Shown here in pieces: positions 45,712 to 54,457 of a stretch of 64,000 nt of DNA. The translations under genes and the position numbers were made by a program. The notes under the pieces were generated by a model. It was not told where the DNA came from. It did not search any database and was given only the letters and a program-made list of their open reading frames with translations. Each line of letters begins with the position of its first letter. Position 1 is the stretch's first letter. The DNA comes from Chitinimonas arctica (GTDB taxonomy: Bacteria > Pseudomonadota > Gammaproteobacteria > Burkholderiales > Chitinimonadaceae): positions 1,302,001 through 1,366,000 of the forward strand of contig NZ_CP041730.1 of NCBI RefSeq assembly GCF_007431345.1, written 5' to 3'.

Positions 45712-46707
45712 ATGCGCACGCAAGTTCTGTCCGCCTTGCTGGTGGGTATGCTGGCCGGCCCGCACGCGATAGTCGCTGCCGCCGATCTTGCCGGCGGCAA
45801 GGATCACCCGCTGATCAGCCGCTATGCCGGTGCCACGCTCAATGCCTTTGCGCAGGAGGAATACGCAGAGATCGAAATCATCCAAAGCGCCAAACTACCG
45901 CCCGCAGACAGCGGCCGGCGCTTTGGCGAGCAAAAAGCGGGCGGCAAACTCACGGCGAGCAATTACCTGGCGCCAGCCAAGCGCACCCCGCTCGAAGTTT
46001 TCCGCAACTACGAGCAGGCGCTCAAACAGGGCGGCTTCGAACTGCTGTATAGCTGCGAGACCAGCAACTGCGAGAAGCGCAAGATTACCGGCCAGAACCG
46101 CTATGCCCAGGATCTGCTGGCCCGACGGCTCAATGATCTCTGGTCGGAAAAAGCCCCTTCGGTCGAGTGGACCGACAATCCGAGCTATTTCGTCTCGGCC
46201 CGGCTCAAGCGCCCGGCGGGCGATGTCTATGCCGCCATCTTCGTTACGCCGGGCTATGCCGGCGCCGAGCAAGCCGGGGTGTTCCAGTTCGTCCTGGAAA
46301 CCAAGCCGGTCGATACCGGCCTGGTCAAGATCGACGCCGGCGCGTTGAAGCAAGGTTTGGCCGGCAGCGGCAAGATCGCCCTGTATGGCATCTATTTCGA
46401 TACCGGTCGCGCCGAACTGAAGCCTGAGTCCGCCCCCCAGCTGGAAGAAATGGCCAAGCTGCTGCGGCAGAACGCGAAGCTGCGGGTCTTTGTGGTGGGC
46501 CATACCGACAACCAAGGTGGCTTCGACGCCAACCTGGCCTTGTCGCAAAAACGGGCCGAGGCGCTTGTCGCCACCCTGGTGCGGGAATTCGGCATCGACG
46601 CAAAACGGCTGCAGGCTCGCGGGGTGGCCAATCTGGCACCGCTACAGACCAATGCCGACGAGGCTGGCCGGGCGAAGAATCGGCGTGTGGAACTGGTGGA
46701 GCAATAA
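45712..46707 (+). CDS. OmpA-family protein with DUF4892-like N-terminal domain
   Basis: A 331-residue exported protein: signal peptide (SALLVGMLAGPHAIVAAA), an N-terminal domain of the DUF4892 kind (about 25-200) with a likely disulfide in LYSCETSNCEK, and a C-terminal OmpA peptidoglycan-binding domain (about 222-331) with YGIYFDTGRAELKPESA, VVGHTDNQGGFDANLALSQK and the arginine-rich AKNRRVELVEQ end. OmpA-like domains bind diaminopimelate in peptidoglycan, so it probably tethers an envelope component. Monocistronic by appearance; the exact role is unknown. Confidence 0.85.
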   Translation: MRTQVLSALLVGMLAGPHAIVAAADLAGGKDHPLISRYAGATLNAFAQEEYAEIEIIQSAKLPPADSGRRFGEQKAGGKLTASNYLAPAKRTPLEVFRNYEQALKQGGFELLYSCETSNCEKRKITGQNRYAQDLLARRLNDLWSEKAPSVEWTDNPSYFVSARLKRPAGDVYAAIFVTPGYAGAEQAGVFQFVLETKPVDTGLVKIDAGALKQGLAGSGKIALYGIYFDTGRAELKPESAPQLEEMAKLLRQNAKLRVFVVGHTDNQGGFDANLALSQKRAEALVATLVREFGIDAKRLQARGVANLAPLQTNADEAGRAKNRRVELVEQ

Positions 46708-46860
46708 GCCCTACGCATGCTGGTCCGAAAACAAGAAGTATCCCTCACTAAGGTGTAGCGAGACCAGGCAATCGCTGGCACCGAGCGTTCAGTATCCACA
46801 TCTACGCAGCGCCTCCCCAGCGGGAGGCTGTTCGCCCATGCACGTGAGGATTATCTTGCT

Positions 46861-46882
46861 AAATTCAATTTTCGTTCAATAA
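46861..46882. promoter_or_regulatory. Possible operator upstream of the S24 regulator
   Basis: Two TTCAAT hexamers 11 bases apart (TTCAATTTTCG repeated in part) lie 45 bases before the S24 start. The spacing equals one helical turn, and the core resembles the TTTAATTTCGGTTAAA site downstream of the gene. Suggestive only. Confidence 0.3.
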
Positions 46883-46926
46883 CTGCACAACCTCCATTGC
46901 ATCAAACGTCGATACCCTTTTGTGTC

Positions 46927-47595
46927 ATGAATACTCTTGAACACAGGTTAAAGCAAGCCATGTTGGAGTTACCTCATAGGGTAACGATTCCCGATTTGGC
47001 CAAGGCTGCCGGCGTGAGCTATCAGGCCGCCGAAAAATGGTACGACGGCCGCACCAAATCGATGCGCTCGGAATATGCCCACAAGGTGGCGAACTGGCTT
47101 GGCGTCAACGAGCAATGGCTTTCGACCGGCAAGGGCCCGATACGCAGCGTCGCCGCCCCCAGGGCCGACTATGCCCATGCGCAGCAAAGTTATGTGAAAG
47201 TGAGCAGTTACGATGTCGAACTGCCCACCGATAGCGATGCTTTGATCTGGACGGAACGGGCGGAGCAAGAATCCCTACTGTTCCATCCCACCTTCTTCCC
47301 CTTCCGCCAACACAAAGCCGACCATAGCCGCGCCCTGCGCGTCGATGGCCGCTCCATGGAGCCGGCGCTGGGCGACGGCGATACCGTACTGATCGACACC
47401 ACCGATAGCAGGATCGTGGATGGCGAGATCTATGCCTTGATGGTGGGGGCGGAACTGTTTATCAAGTACGTCGATCGTCTACAGGACGGCATACGCCTGC
47501 GGTCCTCCAACCCAAGTTTCTCTTCGTTGGAACTCAAGGGCGAGGAGCTGGACAAGCTCAAGGTGCTCGGTCGCGTTTTCTGGCGCGCCGGCTAG
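46927..47595 (+). CDS. S24-family (LexA/CI-like) transcriptional repressor
   Basis: A 222-residue phage-repressor-like regulator. N-terminal helix-turn-helix about 15-50 (TIPDLAKAAGVSYQAAEKW), a linker, then a peptidase S24 fold: RVDGRSMEPALGDGDTVLID holds the Ser nucleophile and LFIKYVDRL the Lys. Such proteins repress phage or mobile genes and may self-cleave during the SOS response. It stands outside the prophage remnant, 2.6 kb left of its attachment site. TTG 46897 is an alternative start, but no ribosome-binding site is obvious for either. Its targets may include its own promoter and the one just downstream. Confidence 0.85.
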   Translation: MNTLEHRLKQAMLELPHRVTIPDLAKAAGVSYQAAEKWYDGRTKSMRSEYAHKVANWLGVNEQWLSTGKGPIRSVAAPRADYAHAQQSYVKVSSYDVELPTDSDALIWTERAEQESLLFHPTFFPFRQHKADHSRALRVDGRSMEPALGDGDTVLIDTTDSRIVDGEIYALMVGAELFIKYVDRLQDGIRLRSSNPSFSSLELKGEELDKLKVLGRVFWRAG

Positions 47596-47619
47596 ACCCC
47601 CGGGCATTGGACACAATAA

Positions 47620-47672
47620 TTTAACAACTGAAGTTAACTTTTTCTTGACTTTGGTTTAATTTCGGTTAAATT
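47620..47672 (+). promoter_or_regulatory. Promoter with two inverted-repeat sites
   Basis: A -35-like TTGACT at 47645-47650 and a -10-like TAAATT at 47667-47672 (16-base spacer). Two dyads surround it: TTTAAC-N7-GTTAAC at 47620-47638, and TTTAA-N6-TTAAA at 47655-47670 covering the spacer. This layout suits control by the adjacent S24 repressor. Confidence 0.5.
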
Positions 47673-47679
47673 AGCACCG

Positions 47680-47962
47680 TCGCCACCCGCTTTACTGGCG
47701 ACCTGTGTGTCCAGTAGACCTGCCACTCGGCACATTGCTCACAAGATAATCGCCACAGGTTTGGCATACGCAAGAGTATTCACGGCGGGCCAAGCGCGGG
47801 TCGATGCTCGATCCGGCCAGTCTGCCCATACGCGGCATGCATTTTCAGCACGCGTTTCGCTCCGGTTGCGCGGCTTGTTCAAAACGAGTCCCGGTGCGAG
47901 GTTAGCCTACGGAGAACACATCGCAGCTGGAAGCGCCGGCCCCCTCCCCGGCGCTTTTTTTT
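47680..47962 (+). ncRNA. Candidate non-coding transcript
   Basis: A promoter-like element ends at 47672 and a strong terminator lies at 47931-47962. Between them I find no convincing protein. The 5' end could fold (GTCGCCA at 47680-47686 pairs with TGGCGAC at 47697-47703). I looked for 6S, tmRNA, RNase P and SRP RNA signatures and found none that convince. It may be an uncharacterised sRNA, an antisense leader, or a decayed gene. Confidence 0.35.
47931..47962 (+). terminator. Strong Rho-independent terminator
   Basis: AAGCGCCGG / CCGGCGCTT stem of nine pairs with a short C-rich loop and a T8 tail. It ends transcription from the left; it also lies just past the mltF stop on the other strand. 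Confidence 0.88.
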
Positions 47963-47986
47963 GCCCACCGCCTTTAGCCGTCCATC

Positions 47987-49414
47987 CTATTTGCCACGCC
48001 CCGCAATGCCCAAGCGCACACCCTCCGGGTTTGCCACCGTCACTTGTTCGTTGAAGGGCGGGAACATCAGCTTAAGCGGCTTCTCGAAGCGCACCAGGAT
48101 GTCGTAGTAGCTGCGCACATTCTCGACAAAGATCACCGTCTCCCCTCCCCGCGCAAACCCATACTTCAAAGTGCTGAAGTACTCGTAATTGCGTAGCAAG
48201 GGAATAACCGTCTTCAAATCACTCCAGCTATCCGGATTCTTGCCCCCGCGCTGCGCGAGTACGCGCGCATCCTCCAGGTGCGCTACGCCGATGTTGTAGC
48301 TGGCCAGCGCAATCCACGTCCGGTCCGGCTCGGCAATGCGCACGGCCAGCCTATCCTTCAGCATGGCGACATATTTCGCGCCGCCACTCACGCTTTGCTC
48401 CGGATCCAGCCGGTTCGTCACGCCCAATCTATCGGCCGTATCGGTGGTCAGCATCATCAAGCCACGCACGCCGTAATCACTGACGGCATACGCATCCCAA
48501 TGCGACTCCTGATAGCTGAGCGCGGCCAACATGCGCCAATCAATGCCGTACTGCGCCTCGGCATCCATAAAGTAGCGCCGATACTTCGGCAACACCGTCA
48601 GCCGACGGCTGAGAAAGGTGGTGGCATCCACCGGCTGCAGCCGGTTGGCGTGGCCGTAGTAACGATCCAGCAGACGTGCCAGCGTACCGTCCTTGCGTAT
48701 GCGCTCGAAAAACTCCTTGGCCTGCTTGCCCAGCTCCTGGGGCGCATCCGCTGGCCAAGCCCAGGCGAACGGCAGCGCATCCGCCACCGGAAAAGCCACC
48801 GCCACACCGGGATGAAAGTTTTGCGCCAGCTCAAGCCCTTGCGTATCCACGATGGCGTAGTCGATCAGGCCGCTATCGACCTTCTCGATCAGCTCCTCGG
48901 TATCCTGATGCCGTGCCTCGCTCCAACGCAATTTGGGATAGCTGGCCCGCATATTCCGCATGGTCGGTGCGAATAGCCCCGAGACCATCAACACGCCATC
49001 CCCAAGCGCACCCAGGCTCGCGGGACGCGGATCGGCGCTACGATAGACCAGGACGGGCTGCTGGCTGGTATACGCCGGCCCAAACTGCAATCCCTGCCGC
49101 TCCCGCCGCACCATGCCCACCCCGAGGTGAGCCTCGTGCAGGATCATGCGCCCCGGCATCTCCGACACCCGTGGCGCAATCACGAACTTCACCTTTACGC
49201 CCAGCTCTTCGGCAAAGCGGGTGACCAGGTCGTAATCGAGCCCGGCGTACTTGCCCTCGGCATCCACATAGAGGCTGGTCGCGCCATTGCGTATCAGCAC
49301 CACCAGCTCGCCCGTTTCGCGCAAAGACGCGACGGGCCGAACCTCGGGTTCGACCGGTTCGGGCGTGCAGGCTGCCAACAGCCCCAGCGTGATCCACAAC
49401 AATCTGCGCAACAT
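47987..49414 (-). CDS. mltF: MltF-like membrane-bound lytic murein transglycosylase
   Basis: A 475-residue outer-membrane lipoprotein that cleaves peptidoglycan to 1,6-anhydromuramyl products. The lipobox is LLAACTPE (Cys about 15). A family 3 solute-binding-like regulatory domain (about 35-265: VVLIRNGATSLYVDAEGKYA, GLDYDLVTRFAEELGVKV) precedes an SLT goose-lysozyme-type domain (about 290-420) with catalytic Glu in LSYQESHWDAYAVS and YGVRGLMMLT, and WIALASYNIGVAHLEDAR. ATG 49414 has GGGAG 11 bases upstream. It diverges from tRNA-Ser. Confidence 0.93.
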   Translation of the reverse strand: MLRRLLWITLGLLAACTPEPVEPEVRPVASLRETGELVVLIRNGATSLYVDAEGKYAGLDYDLVTRFAEELGVKVKFVIAPRVSEMPGRMILHEAHLGVGMVRRERQGLQFGPAYTSQQPVLVYRSADPRPASLGALGDGVLMVSGLFAPTMRNMRASYPKLRWSEARHQDTEELIEKVDSGLIDYAIVDTQGLELAQNFHPGVAVAFPVADALPFAWAWPADAPQELGKQAKEFFERIRKDGTLARLLDRYYGHANRLQPVDATTFLSRRLTVLPKYRRYFMDAEAQYGIDWRMLAALSYQESHWDAYAVSDYGVRGLMMLTTDTADRLGVTNRLDPEQSVSGGAKYVAMLKDRLAVRIAEPDRTWIALASYNIGVAHLEDARVLAQRGGKNPDSWSDLKTVIPLLRNYEYFSTLKYGFARGGETVIFVENVRSYYDILVRFEKPLKLMFPPFNEQVTVANPEGVRLGIAGRGK

Positions 49415-49473
49415 GCGTACGTCATCTCCCTGGTTGGCACGATTGTGCCATGCCTGGGAGTTTTTGATATGGG

Positions 49474-49502
49474 TTGACACTACCGTTACAGGTAGAGATA
49501 AT
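49474..49502 (+). promoter_or_regulatory. Sigma-70 promoter of tRNA-Ser
   Basis: TTGACA at 49474, a 17-base spacer and GATAAT at 49497, 15 bases before the mature tRNA 5' end. A near-consensus match in the expected place. Confidence 0.85.
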
Positions 49503-49517
49503 GCGCGCCTTCGAGAC

Positions 49518-49607
49518 GGAGAGGTGGCAGAGTGGTCGAATGTACCTGACTCGAAATCAGGCGATGCGGCAACGTATCCGTGGGTTCGAATCCCACCCTC
49601 TCCGCCA
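49518..49607 (+). tRNA. tRNA-Ser (anticodon CGA)
   Basis: A 90-base class II tRNA. Acceptor stem GGAGAGG / CCTCTCC, discriminator G, encoded CCA; anticodon arm CCTGA-CTCGAAA-TCAGG with anticodon CGA reading UCG; long variable arm; T arm GTGGG-TTCGAAT-CCCAC. Its 3' part is the integration site of the prophage remnant, and the gene stays complete on this side. Confidence 0.95.
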
Positions 49608-49670
49608 AAAAATACAGTAGTACCAAGCACTTAGAAGGCCCAGCGCGTTATCGCCCTGGGCCTTTTTCAT
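49548..49670 (+). repeat. Left attachment repeat (in tRNA-Ser)
   Basis: 123 bases from the anticodon arm of tRNA-Ser to just past its terminator. Repeated at 56194-56316 with three mismatches and no gaps. The left copy is inside the intact tRNA gene, as for att sites of tyrosine integrases. Confidence 0.9.
49635..49667 (+). terminator. tRNA-Ser terminator
   Basis: AAGGCCCAG / CTGGGCCTT stem with a 12-base loop and T5, 28 bases after the tRNA. It is inside the attachment repeat; the right copy (56281-56313) has a C-to-T change that turns one stem pair into a GU wobble or mismatch. Confidence 0.8.
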
Positions 49671-49715
49671 GGCATTCTTGGTCCGCAAAAACCTGTCTGG
49701 TCCGCAAAACGCCCG

Positions 49716-50567
49716 CTAGCGCGTCGGTTTTACCAGCTTCCCGGCCCGATTTCTGACATATTTTGCGGTCATTGAGGGTGTGGTATGGCCGAGTTGATCC
49801 TGTGCCGCGTCCATGCCGCCGGACATGTCGTTTTCCGTAGCGGCCTTTGCGCGCAGATCTCGGAATTGCCAAGTTTGCCCAGCCCGCGCACGGGCTCGCT
49901 CAAACTTTGACCGCAGCGTGCTCGCCACCATCGGCGTTCCATCTTTGTCGATCAGCAACCGTAAGCTGCGAACCCTGTGTGCCTGCTTCCTGGCTATGAT
50001 GCGCTCCAACAACAATTGCAACTCACCCGCGATAGAAATGCGTAATTTCGTGCCGGTCTTGTTCTGCTGCACCCAGATTGCCCCGTCCCGAATGTCGGTC
50101 TCCGACATCTTCAGCAAATCCGCAGGCCGCTGGCCGGTGAGTAGCGCCAAATCTAGCGCATCGCGTAGCGGCTGGTCAGCTTCGTCCCAAATTGCTTTGA
50201 AGGCAGCATCATCTACGTAGATATCGCGCCCCTTCTCTTGGAACCCTTCTATCCCTTGGCAAGGGTTGGCAAGATCGGTATATCCCCATAAACGCGCTTT
50301 ATTCCATATGTGACTGAACAATGCCTTTTCGCGATTGGCCGCAATCTGTCCGGTGGTAATGGCCACCTTCGCGCGCGGGTTCTTTTCCTTTGCTTTTTCA
50401 ATCGCGTACTTGTTTCGCCACTCTAAGTATTGGGAAACGTGGATTGGCCTTATTTCACCTATAACGCTTTTCTCATCGTCAAAAAACATCAGTAGGTACT
50501 CCAACTGCGTCAAATTGTCCTTTTGGGTCCGAGAGGCTTTAGCAGGCTGGTGAGAAACTCCCGGCAT
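49716..50567 (-). pseudogene. Tyrosine integrase, N-terminus replaced by MITE
   Basis: The catalytic domain is present: LALLTGQRPADLLKM (first Arg), WQFRDLRAKAATEND (Arg II region), DQLGHTTPSMTAKYVRNRAG (His and nucleophile Tyr). A core-binding SAM-like domain precedes it (LTQLEYLLMFFDDE). Only the first nine or so residues (MPGVSHQPA) come from the 175-bp element at 50540-50714; family members have about 60-100 more N-terminal residues, absent here. It ends 46 bases from the left attachment repeat, the normal position for the integrase of this element. Arm-type DNA binding is probably lost, so activity is doubtful. Confidence 0.8.
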
Positions 50568-50714
50568 CAGCGACTGCGTGGGAAAATCTGACCAGATCAG
50601 GGAGGCTTGCTCAAGAAATAGGCGAAAATTGCCTGATTCTTGAACAAAATCCCGTATTTCCGCAGTTTTCCTGCAGTACAGTGGGACTCCGACGAGTTTC
50701 TCACCAGCCTGTTA
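50540..50714 (-). mobile_element. MITE-like element, copy 1
   Basis: 175 bases with terminal inverted repeats (about 20 bp; this end has one change, GCAGGCTGG for ACAGGCTGG) and TA at both outer edges, as left by IS630/Tc1-mariner-type transposition. No coding capacity for a transposase. Inverted copy at 55843-56017, about 15 differences. It interrupts the integrase 5' end and supplies the C-terminus of the neighbouring gene. Confidence 0.75.
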
Positions 50715-51100
50715 AGCGCCCGCTTGTATTCAATGACCTGGCCTTCCAACTCGGCAATGCGGTTATTCGCAATCTGCAATTGACGGTCCTTCCGACCAAT
50801 TGCCATGGCGCGCTCGCTGCTCTCCCGAGCCACCCACACAAGCCTCTTTCCCAACTCGCGGGCAACCGCAGCTGCGGCGCATCCATCCTCACTTTGTTCT
50901 GCCGAAGCTCCGCCTTCGAACTTTCGCTCAATGCCGTCTCCTACCGCGATGATTGGATACGGCATCAATGTAACTAGGCCGGGGCCGTCATCGGGAAATG
51001 CCGCAGACCACCGTGGTGCGGCAGCACCGTAGGCTTGCCAGCGGGCCAGTTCGCGCAATTCCCTGCCGGCTACTAGCCATTTAAACCAATGCATGAACAT
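50597..51100 (-). CDS. Small phage protein with MITE-encoded tail
   Basis: A 167-residue frame starting at ATG 51100, eight bases after AGGGG. The native part (about 1-133) is unrecognised: a polar N-terminus (HWFKWLVAGRELRELARWQA), then a coiled-coil-like helix (DRQLQIANNRIAELEGQVIE) reminiscent of small phage accessory or lysis-region proteins. The last 34 residues (RNSSESHCTAGKL onward) are read from MITE copy 1, so the original end is lost. Its start overlaps that of the divergent terminase small-subunit remnant. Confidence 0.5.
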   Translation of the reverse strand: MFMHWFKWLVAGRELRELARWQAYGAAAPRWSAAFPDDGPGLVTLMPYPIIAVGDGIERKFEGGASAEQSEDGCAAAAVARELGKRLVWVARESSERAMAIGRKDRQLQIANNRIAELEGQVIEYKRALNRLVRNSSESHCTAGKLRKYGILFKNQAIFAYFLSKPP

Positions 51101-51482
51101 TCCAGATTCCCCTTTATTCGCAAAGAACCTACACCGAGGCACAGGCTTTTATTTTTTGCTCGGACTGGCAGACAGAACCCCTGCGGGGGCAAGTGTTCTG
51201 CAGCCTGATCAATCAATTGACGCCGGGGTGACCCGCCGCGAGCTGGCACCGGTGGTAGTGATCGAAGAAGTGCTGGCCAAGGCAGGCAATAAGGTCGGCG
51301 GCATTCTCGATGCCATCCCCGGCGCCATCCGTCGCCGCGTGCCCGGCTTGCCGGCCGAAGCGCTGACCCATATCGCCAGCGAGATTGCCCGCGTGCGCAA
51401 CCTGGCTGCTGCCATCTCGCTGACCGACCTGCTCGACGACAAGTCCGCGCCGGACGAACTCGACGTGGAGATCGAGGCGTGA
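51093..51482 (+). pseudogene. Terminase small subunit remnant (5' truncated)
   Basis: The frame codes 129 residues, but only about 40-129 look native: VVVIEEVLAKAGNKVGGILD, AIPGAIRRRVPGLPAEAL, HIASEIARVRNLAAAI and the acidic end DELDVEIEA, as in Nu1/DUF1441-type terminase small subunits. The first 35 or so residues are antisense to the neighbouring gene and probably not original, so the DNA-binding N-terminus is missing. Stop overlaps the start of the large-subunit gene by four bases, preserving the terS-terL arrangement. Confidence 0.65.
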
Positions 51483-52912
51483 ACCTGGCCGAGATCGCCC
51501 ACCTCTCCGAAGTCGATATCGGTAGCCACCTGGCGCGTGGCTTGGCCGCCTTCGGCGTGCCCGAGCCCATGTCGCTGGAAACGTGGGCGGCCAAGCATTT
51601 CTACCTGTCGGCCGAATCGTCCTACGTAGAACAAGAGTGGCGGGCCTGGCCGTTCCAGCGCGCCATCATGGCAGTGATGTCGAACGACGATATCAGGGAG
51701 GTCGATCTCAAGAAGTCCGCCCGCGTCGGTTACACCAAGATCATCTTGGCCAAGCTGGCCTACAACGCCCACCACAAGCGGCGTAATCAAGCCCTATGGC
51801 AGCCGACCGACGAAGACCGCGACGAATTCGTTAAAACCGAACTCGACCCGATGTTGCGCGACGTGGCCGTCATGAGAGACGTGTTCCCCGCCTACATGGC
51901 GCGGCACAAGGACAACACCCTCCAGGCCAAGAAGTTCCTTGGCTCGATGTTGCACCTACGTGGCGGCAAAGCCGCCAAGAACTACCGCCGGATTTCAGTC
52001 GATGACGCCATCCTCGACGAAGTCGATGGCTTCGACGCAGATGTGGAAAAGGAAGGCGACCCGTTCACCCTCGCCGCCAAGCGGGTAGAGGGGGCAACGT
52101 TTCCGAAAATCATTATCGGCAGCACGCCCAAGCTGAAGGGCTTTTCCATTATCGACACGCGCTTCGAGCTGGCCGACGCGCGCTTCCGCTTTGTGATTCC
52201 TTGCCCCAGTTGCGGCGAAGCACACCCCCTCACCTGGGGCGGTAAGGATGAAAGCCATGGTTTCAAATGGTCCGGCAAAGACCCCAAAACCGTCCGCCAC
52301 CTCTGCCCGCATTGCGCCACGCTGATCGACCAGGGCGAATACCTGCGCGTGTGCGAGTCCGGCGATTGGTTGTCCGACGACGGCTTGCTGTCCATCGACC
52401 ATGCCGGCGTGTTCCGCAACGCGGCCGGCCATGTCGTGCCCGCACCTAGCCATGTGGCCATGCATGTCTGGACGGCCTACAGCCCGGCCGCCAGTTGGTC
52501 CGATATCGTGCGCGAATTCCTCGCCGCCATGACCAAGGTCGCCGAAGGCGACATGACCAAGCTGAAGGCGTTTATCAACACCACGCTGGGCGAGGCTTAC
52601 GAGCAGGAAGTACAGCGTTCCGACGCCGACGAGCTGAAGCAGCGCGCCGAGCCGTTCCCGCTGCAATGGGTGCCGCGCGGTGGGCTGATGCTGCTGGCCA
52701 GCGTGGACGGGCAAGACATCCGGAATAAGGTGTGGAATACCTATGAATCAGACGATTGCAGTACTTTTTGCTCGCGCCGACAGCCATTACAAAGCACTGC
52801 CGGGCACGGATGTGTGGGACATCGAAAGGGATGCCAGGCGCTGGCCAGGAGGGAGCGCGCTGGTCGCTCATCCCCCGTGCAGGATGTGGGGCCGACTCAG
52901 GCAGTTCGCTAA
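51479..52912 (+). pseudogene. Terminase large subunit (GpA type), 3' truncated
   Basis: Residues 1-415 match the lambda GpA-type packaging ATPase: WAAKHFYLSAESSYVEQEWR, the Walker A-like LKKSARVGYTKIILAKLAYN, ISVDDAILDEVDGFD (Walker B region), IIIGSTPKLKGFSIIDTRFE and a zinc-finger-like CPSCGEAHPL...CPHCATL. After LLASVDGQDI the frame leaves the family sequence and overlaps another gene out of frame, so the C-terminal nuclease domain is deleted. Packaging is therefore impossible from this copy. Confidence 0.8.
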
Positions 52913-53380
52913 GGGGCGGCCGGACGAAAAGGCGTGGCTATCCAGGCGGTGGATTGGATTCGCCACCACGGTGGCGTGCTGGAGCACCCAGCCGAATCCA
53001 GTCTCTGGCTGCATTGTGGGTTACCTCGCCCAGGAGAATTTCCAGACGAGCACGGCGGCTGGTGCTTGGCGATAGAGCAGTTTCATTGGGGGCATCGTGC
53101 CGAGAAGGCGACCTGGCTGTATATCGTCGGATGCTCGCCAAACGCGCTTCCACCCATCCCGCGTCGCCCAGGGAAACCAACTCACTGCGTCCGGCCGGCA
53201 AAGAGCTATCCCAGACTGCCTTCCATTACTAAAGCAGAGCGTGAGCGCACACCACCTGAGCCGCTACAACTAGTGCGTCATTGGGCGAACTGGCTGGCGG
53301 AGGATCAGCGTCCGTTTCTCTGGAGCAGTTCGTTGCCAGTCATCGAGGTAGATCTCGTGATACGGTCCATTAGGCTCTAA
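52743..53380 (+). pseudogene. Phage-associated protein, frameshifted
   Basis: First frame: MNQTIAVLFARADSHYKALP, DVWDIERDARRWPGGSALVA, HPPCRMWGRLRQFAKGRPDE. One missing base near 52933 then shifts it; the next frame goes on with AIQAVDWIRHHGGVLEHPAE, HGGWCLAIEQFHWGHRAEKA, TWLYIVGCSPNALPPIP and ITKAERERTPP. Together this is a common phage protein of unknown function (HPPC and GGVLEHPAxSxLW motifs recall DNA-methylase-like proteins). Its start follows the deletion point of terL directly. The 3' end runs into the convergent GyrI-like gene. Confidence 0.7.
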
Positions 53381-53893
53381 CCCACGATCCGGCAGGACCG
53401 TTCGATACAGTTGATCTAGCAGTGGACCTATCCGATCGGCATCGCCTACATGCCTCAACTGCACACATGGACCTTCCTCAAATGAAACTATTCGCAGGGA
53501 ATCAGGAAGCGGACCCAGCTGCGAGCTTACTTCCTGAACCGCTTGATCAAACAATTCTTGGGTCGTCCATGCCGGCAAAACAATCATCGCCCGCCAGTTC
53601 CAGTTGTCGCGCACGCCATCGGCAAGTTGGGCCGGATCGTTAGCCCAGTAGAGCAGCTCTACCGGCGCGTCGATGAAGTTCTTTCCCATCCTTTTACGTG
53701 CCTCGCGGCGAATGGGCTGGATGGCCTGGAGGAGGCTTCGAATAGCTGCTCCAATGGCCGCATGGTTGGCGCCGCCAACGCCATCAATTGCTGCATAGAT
53801 TAATTCTGGCACGGTGGCCGCTTCAAAATCAGCTGTTCCAGGCATGTACAGCTGTTTCAGCAATGCACGGTCTTGTGTGAGATCGATTGTCAT
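53270..53893 (-). CDS. GyrI-like small-molecule-binding domain protein
   Basis: A 207-residue cytoplasmic protein with the GyrI-like layout: a start ALLKQLYMPGTADFEAATVP, IYAAIDGVGGANHAAIGAAI, RMGKNFIDAPVELLYWA and a second half with VSFEEGPCVQLRHVGDADRI and GPYHEIYLDDWQRTAPEKRT. GyrI-like domains bind hydrophobic ligands or drugs and often serve as sensors with a repressor. The start overlaps the PadR stop (ATGA), so the pair is co-translated. Intact, unlike nearly all phage genes around it. Confidence 0.85.
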   Translation of the reverse strand: MTIDLTQDRALLKQLYMPGTADFEAATVPELIYAAIDGVGGANHAAIGAAIRSLLQAIQPIRREARKRMGKNFIDAPVELLYWANDPAQLADGVRDNWNWRAMIVLPAWTTQELFDQAVQEVSSQLGPLPDSLRIVSFEEGPCVQLRHVGDADRIGPLLDQLYRTVLPDRGLEPNGPYHEIYLDDWQRTAPEKRTLILRQPVRPMTH

Positions 53894-54438
53894 TCAGGCC
53901 TCCGGGGTTTAGTTTGCATGTAGGCGATCGTGGCCTGTATCCACTCCAGTTCGGCCCTCAACTGCCCGGCTGTGAAATCGAACAAGGACTCAACAAAATC
54001 TGGTTGCGGCTGTGCTGGCAGCCGTACTGTCTCAAGGCGACGAATTTCCGATTCCACGGCCGCCACTCTCTCCGCCAGAGCATCGATTGCCTGATCGAGC
54101 GGCAGAATGTTCCAGTTAAGCATGCCAACCGATACCGACGAATACGTTGGCTTCCATGTAGCTAAAGCCTGGACTGTTCGAGAGATCAAGGCTTCGCGCC
54201 CTTCTGGCGAAATCGTATAAGTCTTGCGAGCTTTTGGCCCATTTGATGACGCTGCGTGCACAAAGTCTGCTCGTTCTAGCTTTCCGAGAACGAAATAGAT
54301 CGACGAAAACGCGATCTCAGTCCACTCGCGCATCCCTCGGGACTCAATCACATGCTCGAGCTCATACCCATGACGCGGCATCTCCGCGACAAGGCCCAGC
54401 ACAATAAACTCACAATCGGAGAGGGTGTTCGTTTTCAT
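53890..54438 (-). CDS. PadR-family transcriptional regulator
   Basis: A 182-residue repressor: winged helix 1-90 (LSDCEFIVLGLVAEMPRHGYE, SSIYFVLGKLERADFVHAAS, KARKTYTISPEGREAL) and a C-terminal dimerisation helix region (about 110-180, ERVAAVESEIRRLE). PadR proteins sense small ligands and usually repress themselves and a neighbour. A perfect 9-bp inverted repeat covers its start codon. With the GyrI-like gene behind it, this is a self-contained ligand-responsive unit carried by the prophage remnant. Confidence 0.88.
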   Translation of the reverse strand: MKTNTLSDCEFIVLGLVAEMPRHGYELEHVIESRGMREWTEIAFSSIYFVLGKLERADFVHAASSNGPKARKTYTISPEGREALISRTVQALATWKPTYSSVSVGMLNWNILPLDQAIDALAERVAAVESEIRRLETVRLPAQPQPDFVESLFDFTAGQLRAELEWIQATIAYMQTKPRRPE

Positions 54439-54457
54439 ATTCTATTACTAGAATATG
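54436..54457. promoter_or_regulatory. Palindromic operator at the PadR start
   Basis: CATATTCTA-TTAC-TAGAATATG: perfect 9-bp arms with a 4-base centre, including the PadR ATG (as CAT). PadR operators are palindromes of this size, so autoregulation is likely. Confidence 0.75.

Noticed and set aside
47680..47930. 6S, tmRNA, RNase P or SRP RNA in the gap after the S24 gene
   Set aside because: None of the conserved cores I know could be found, so it is listed only as a candidate transcript.
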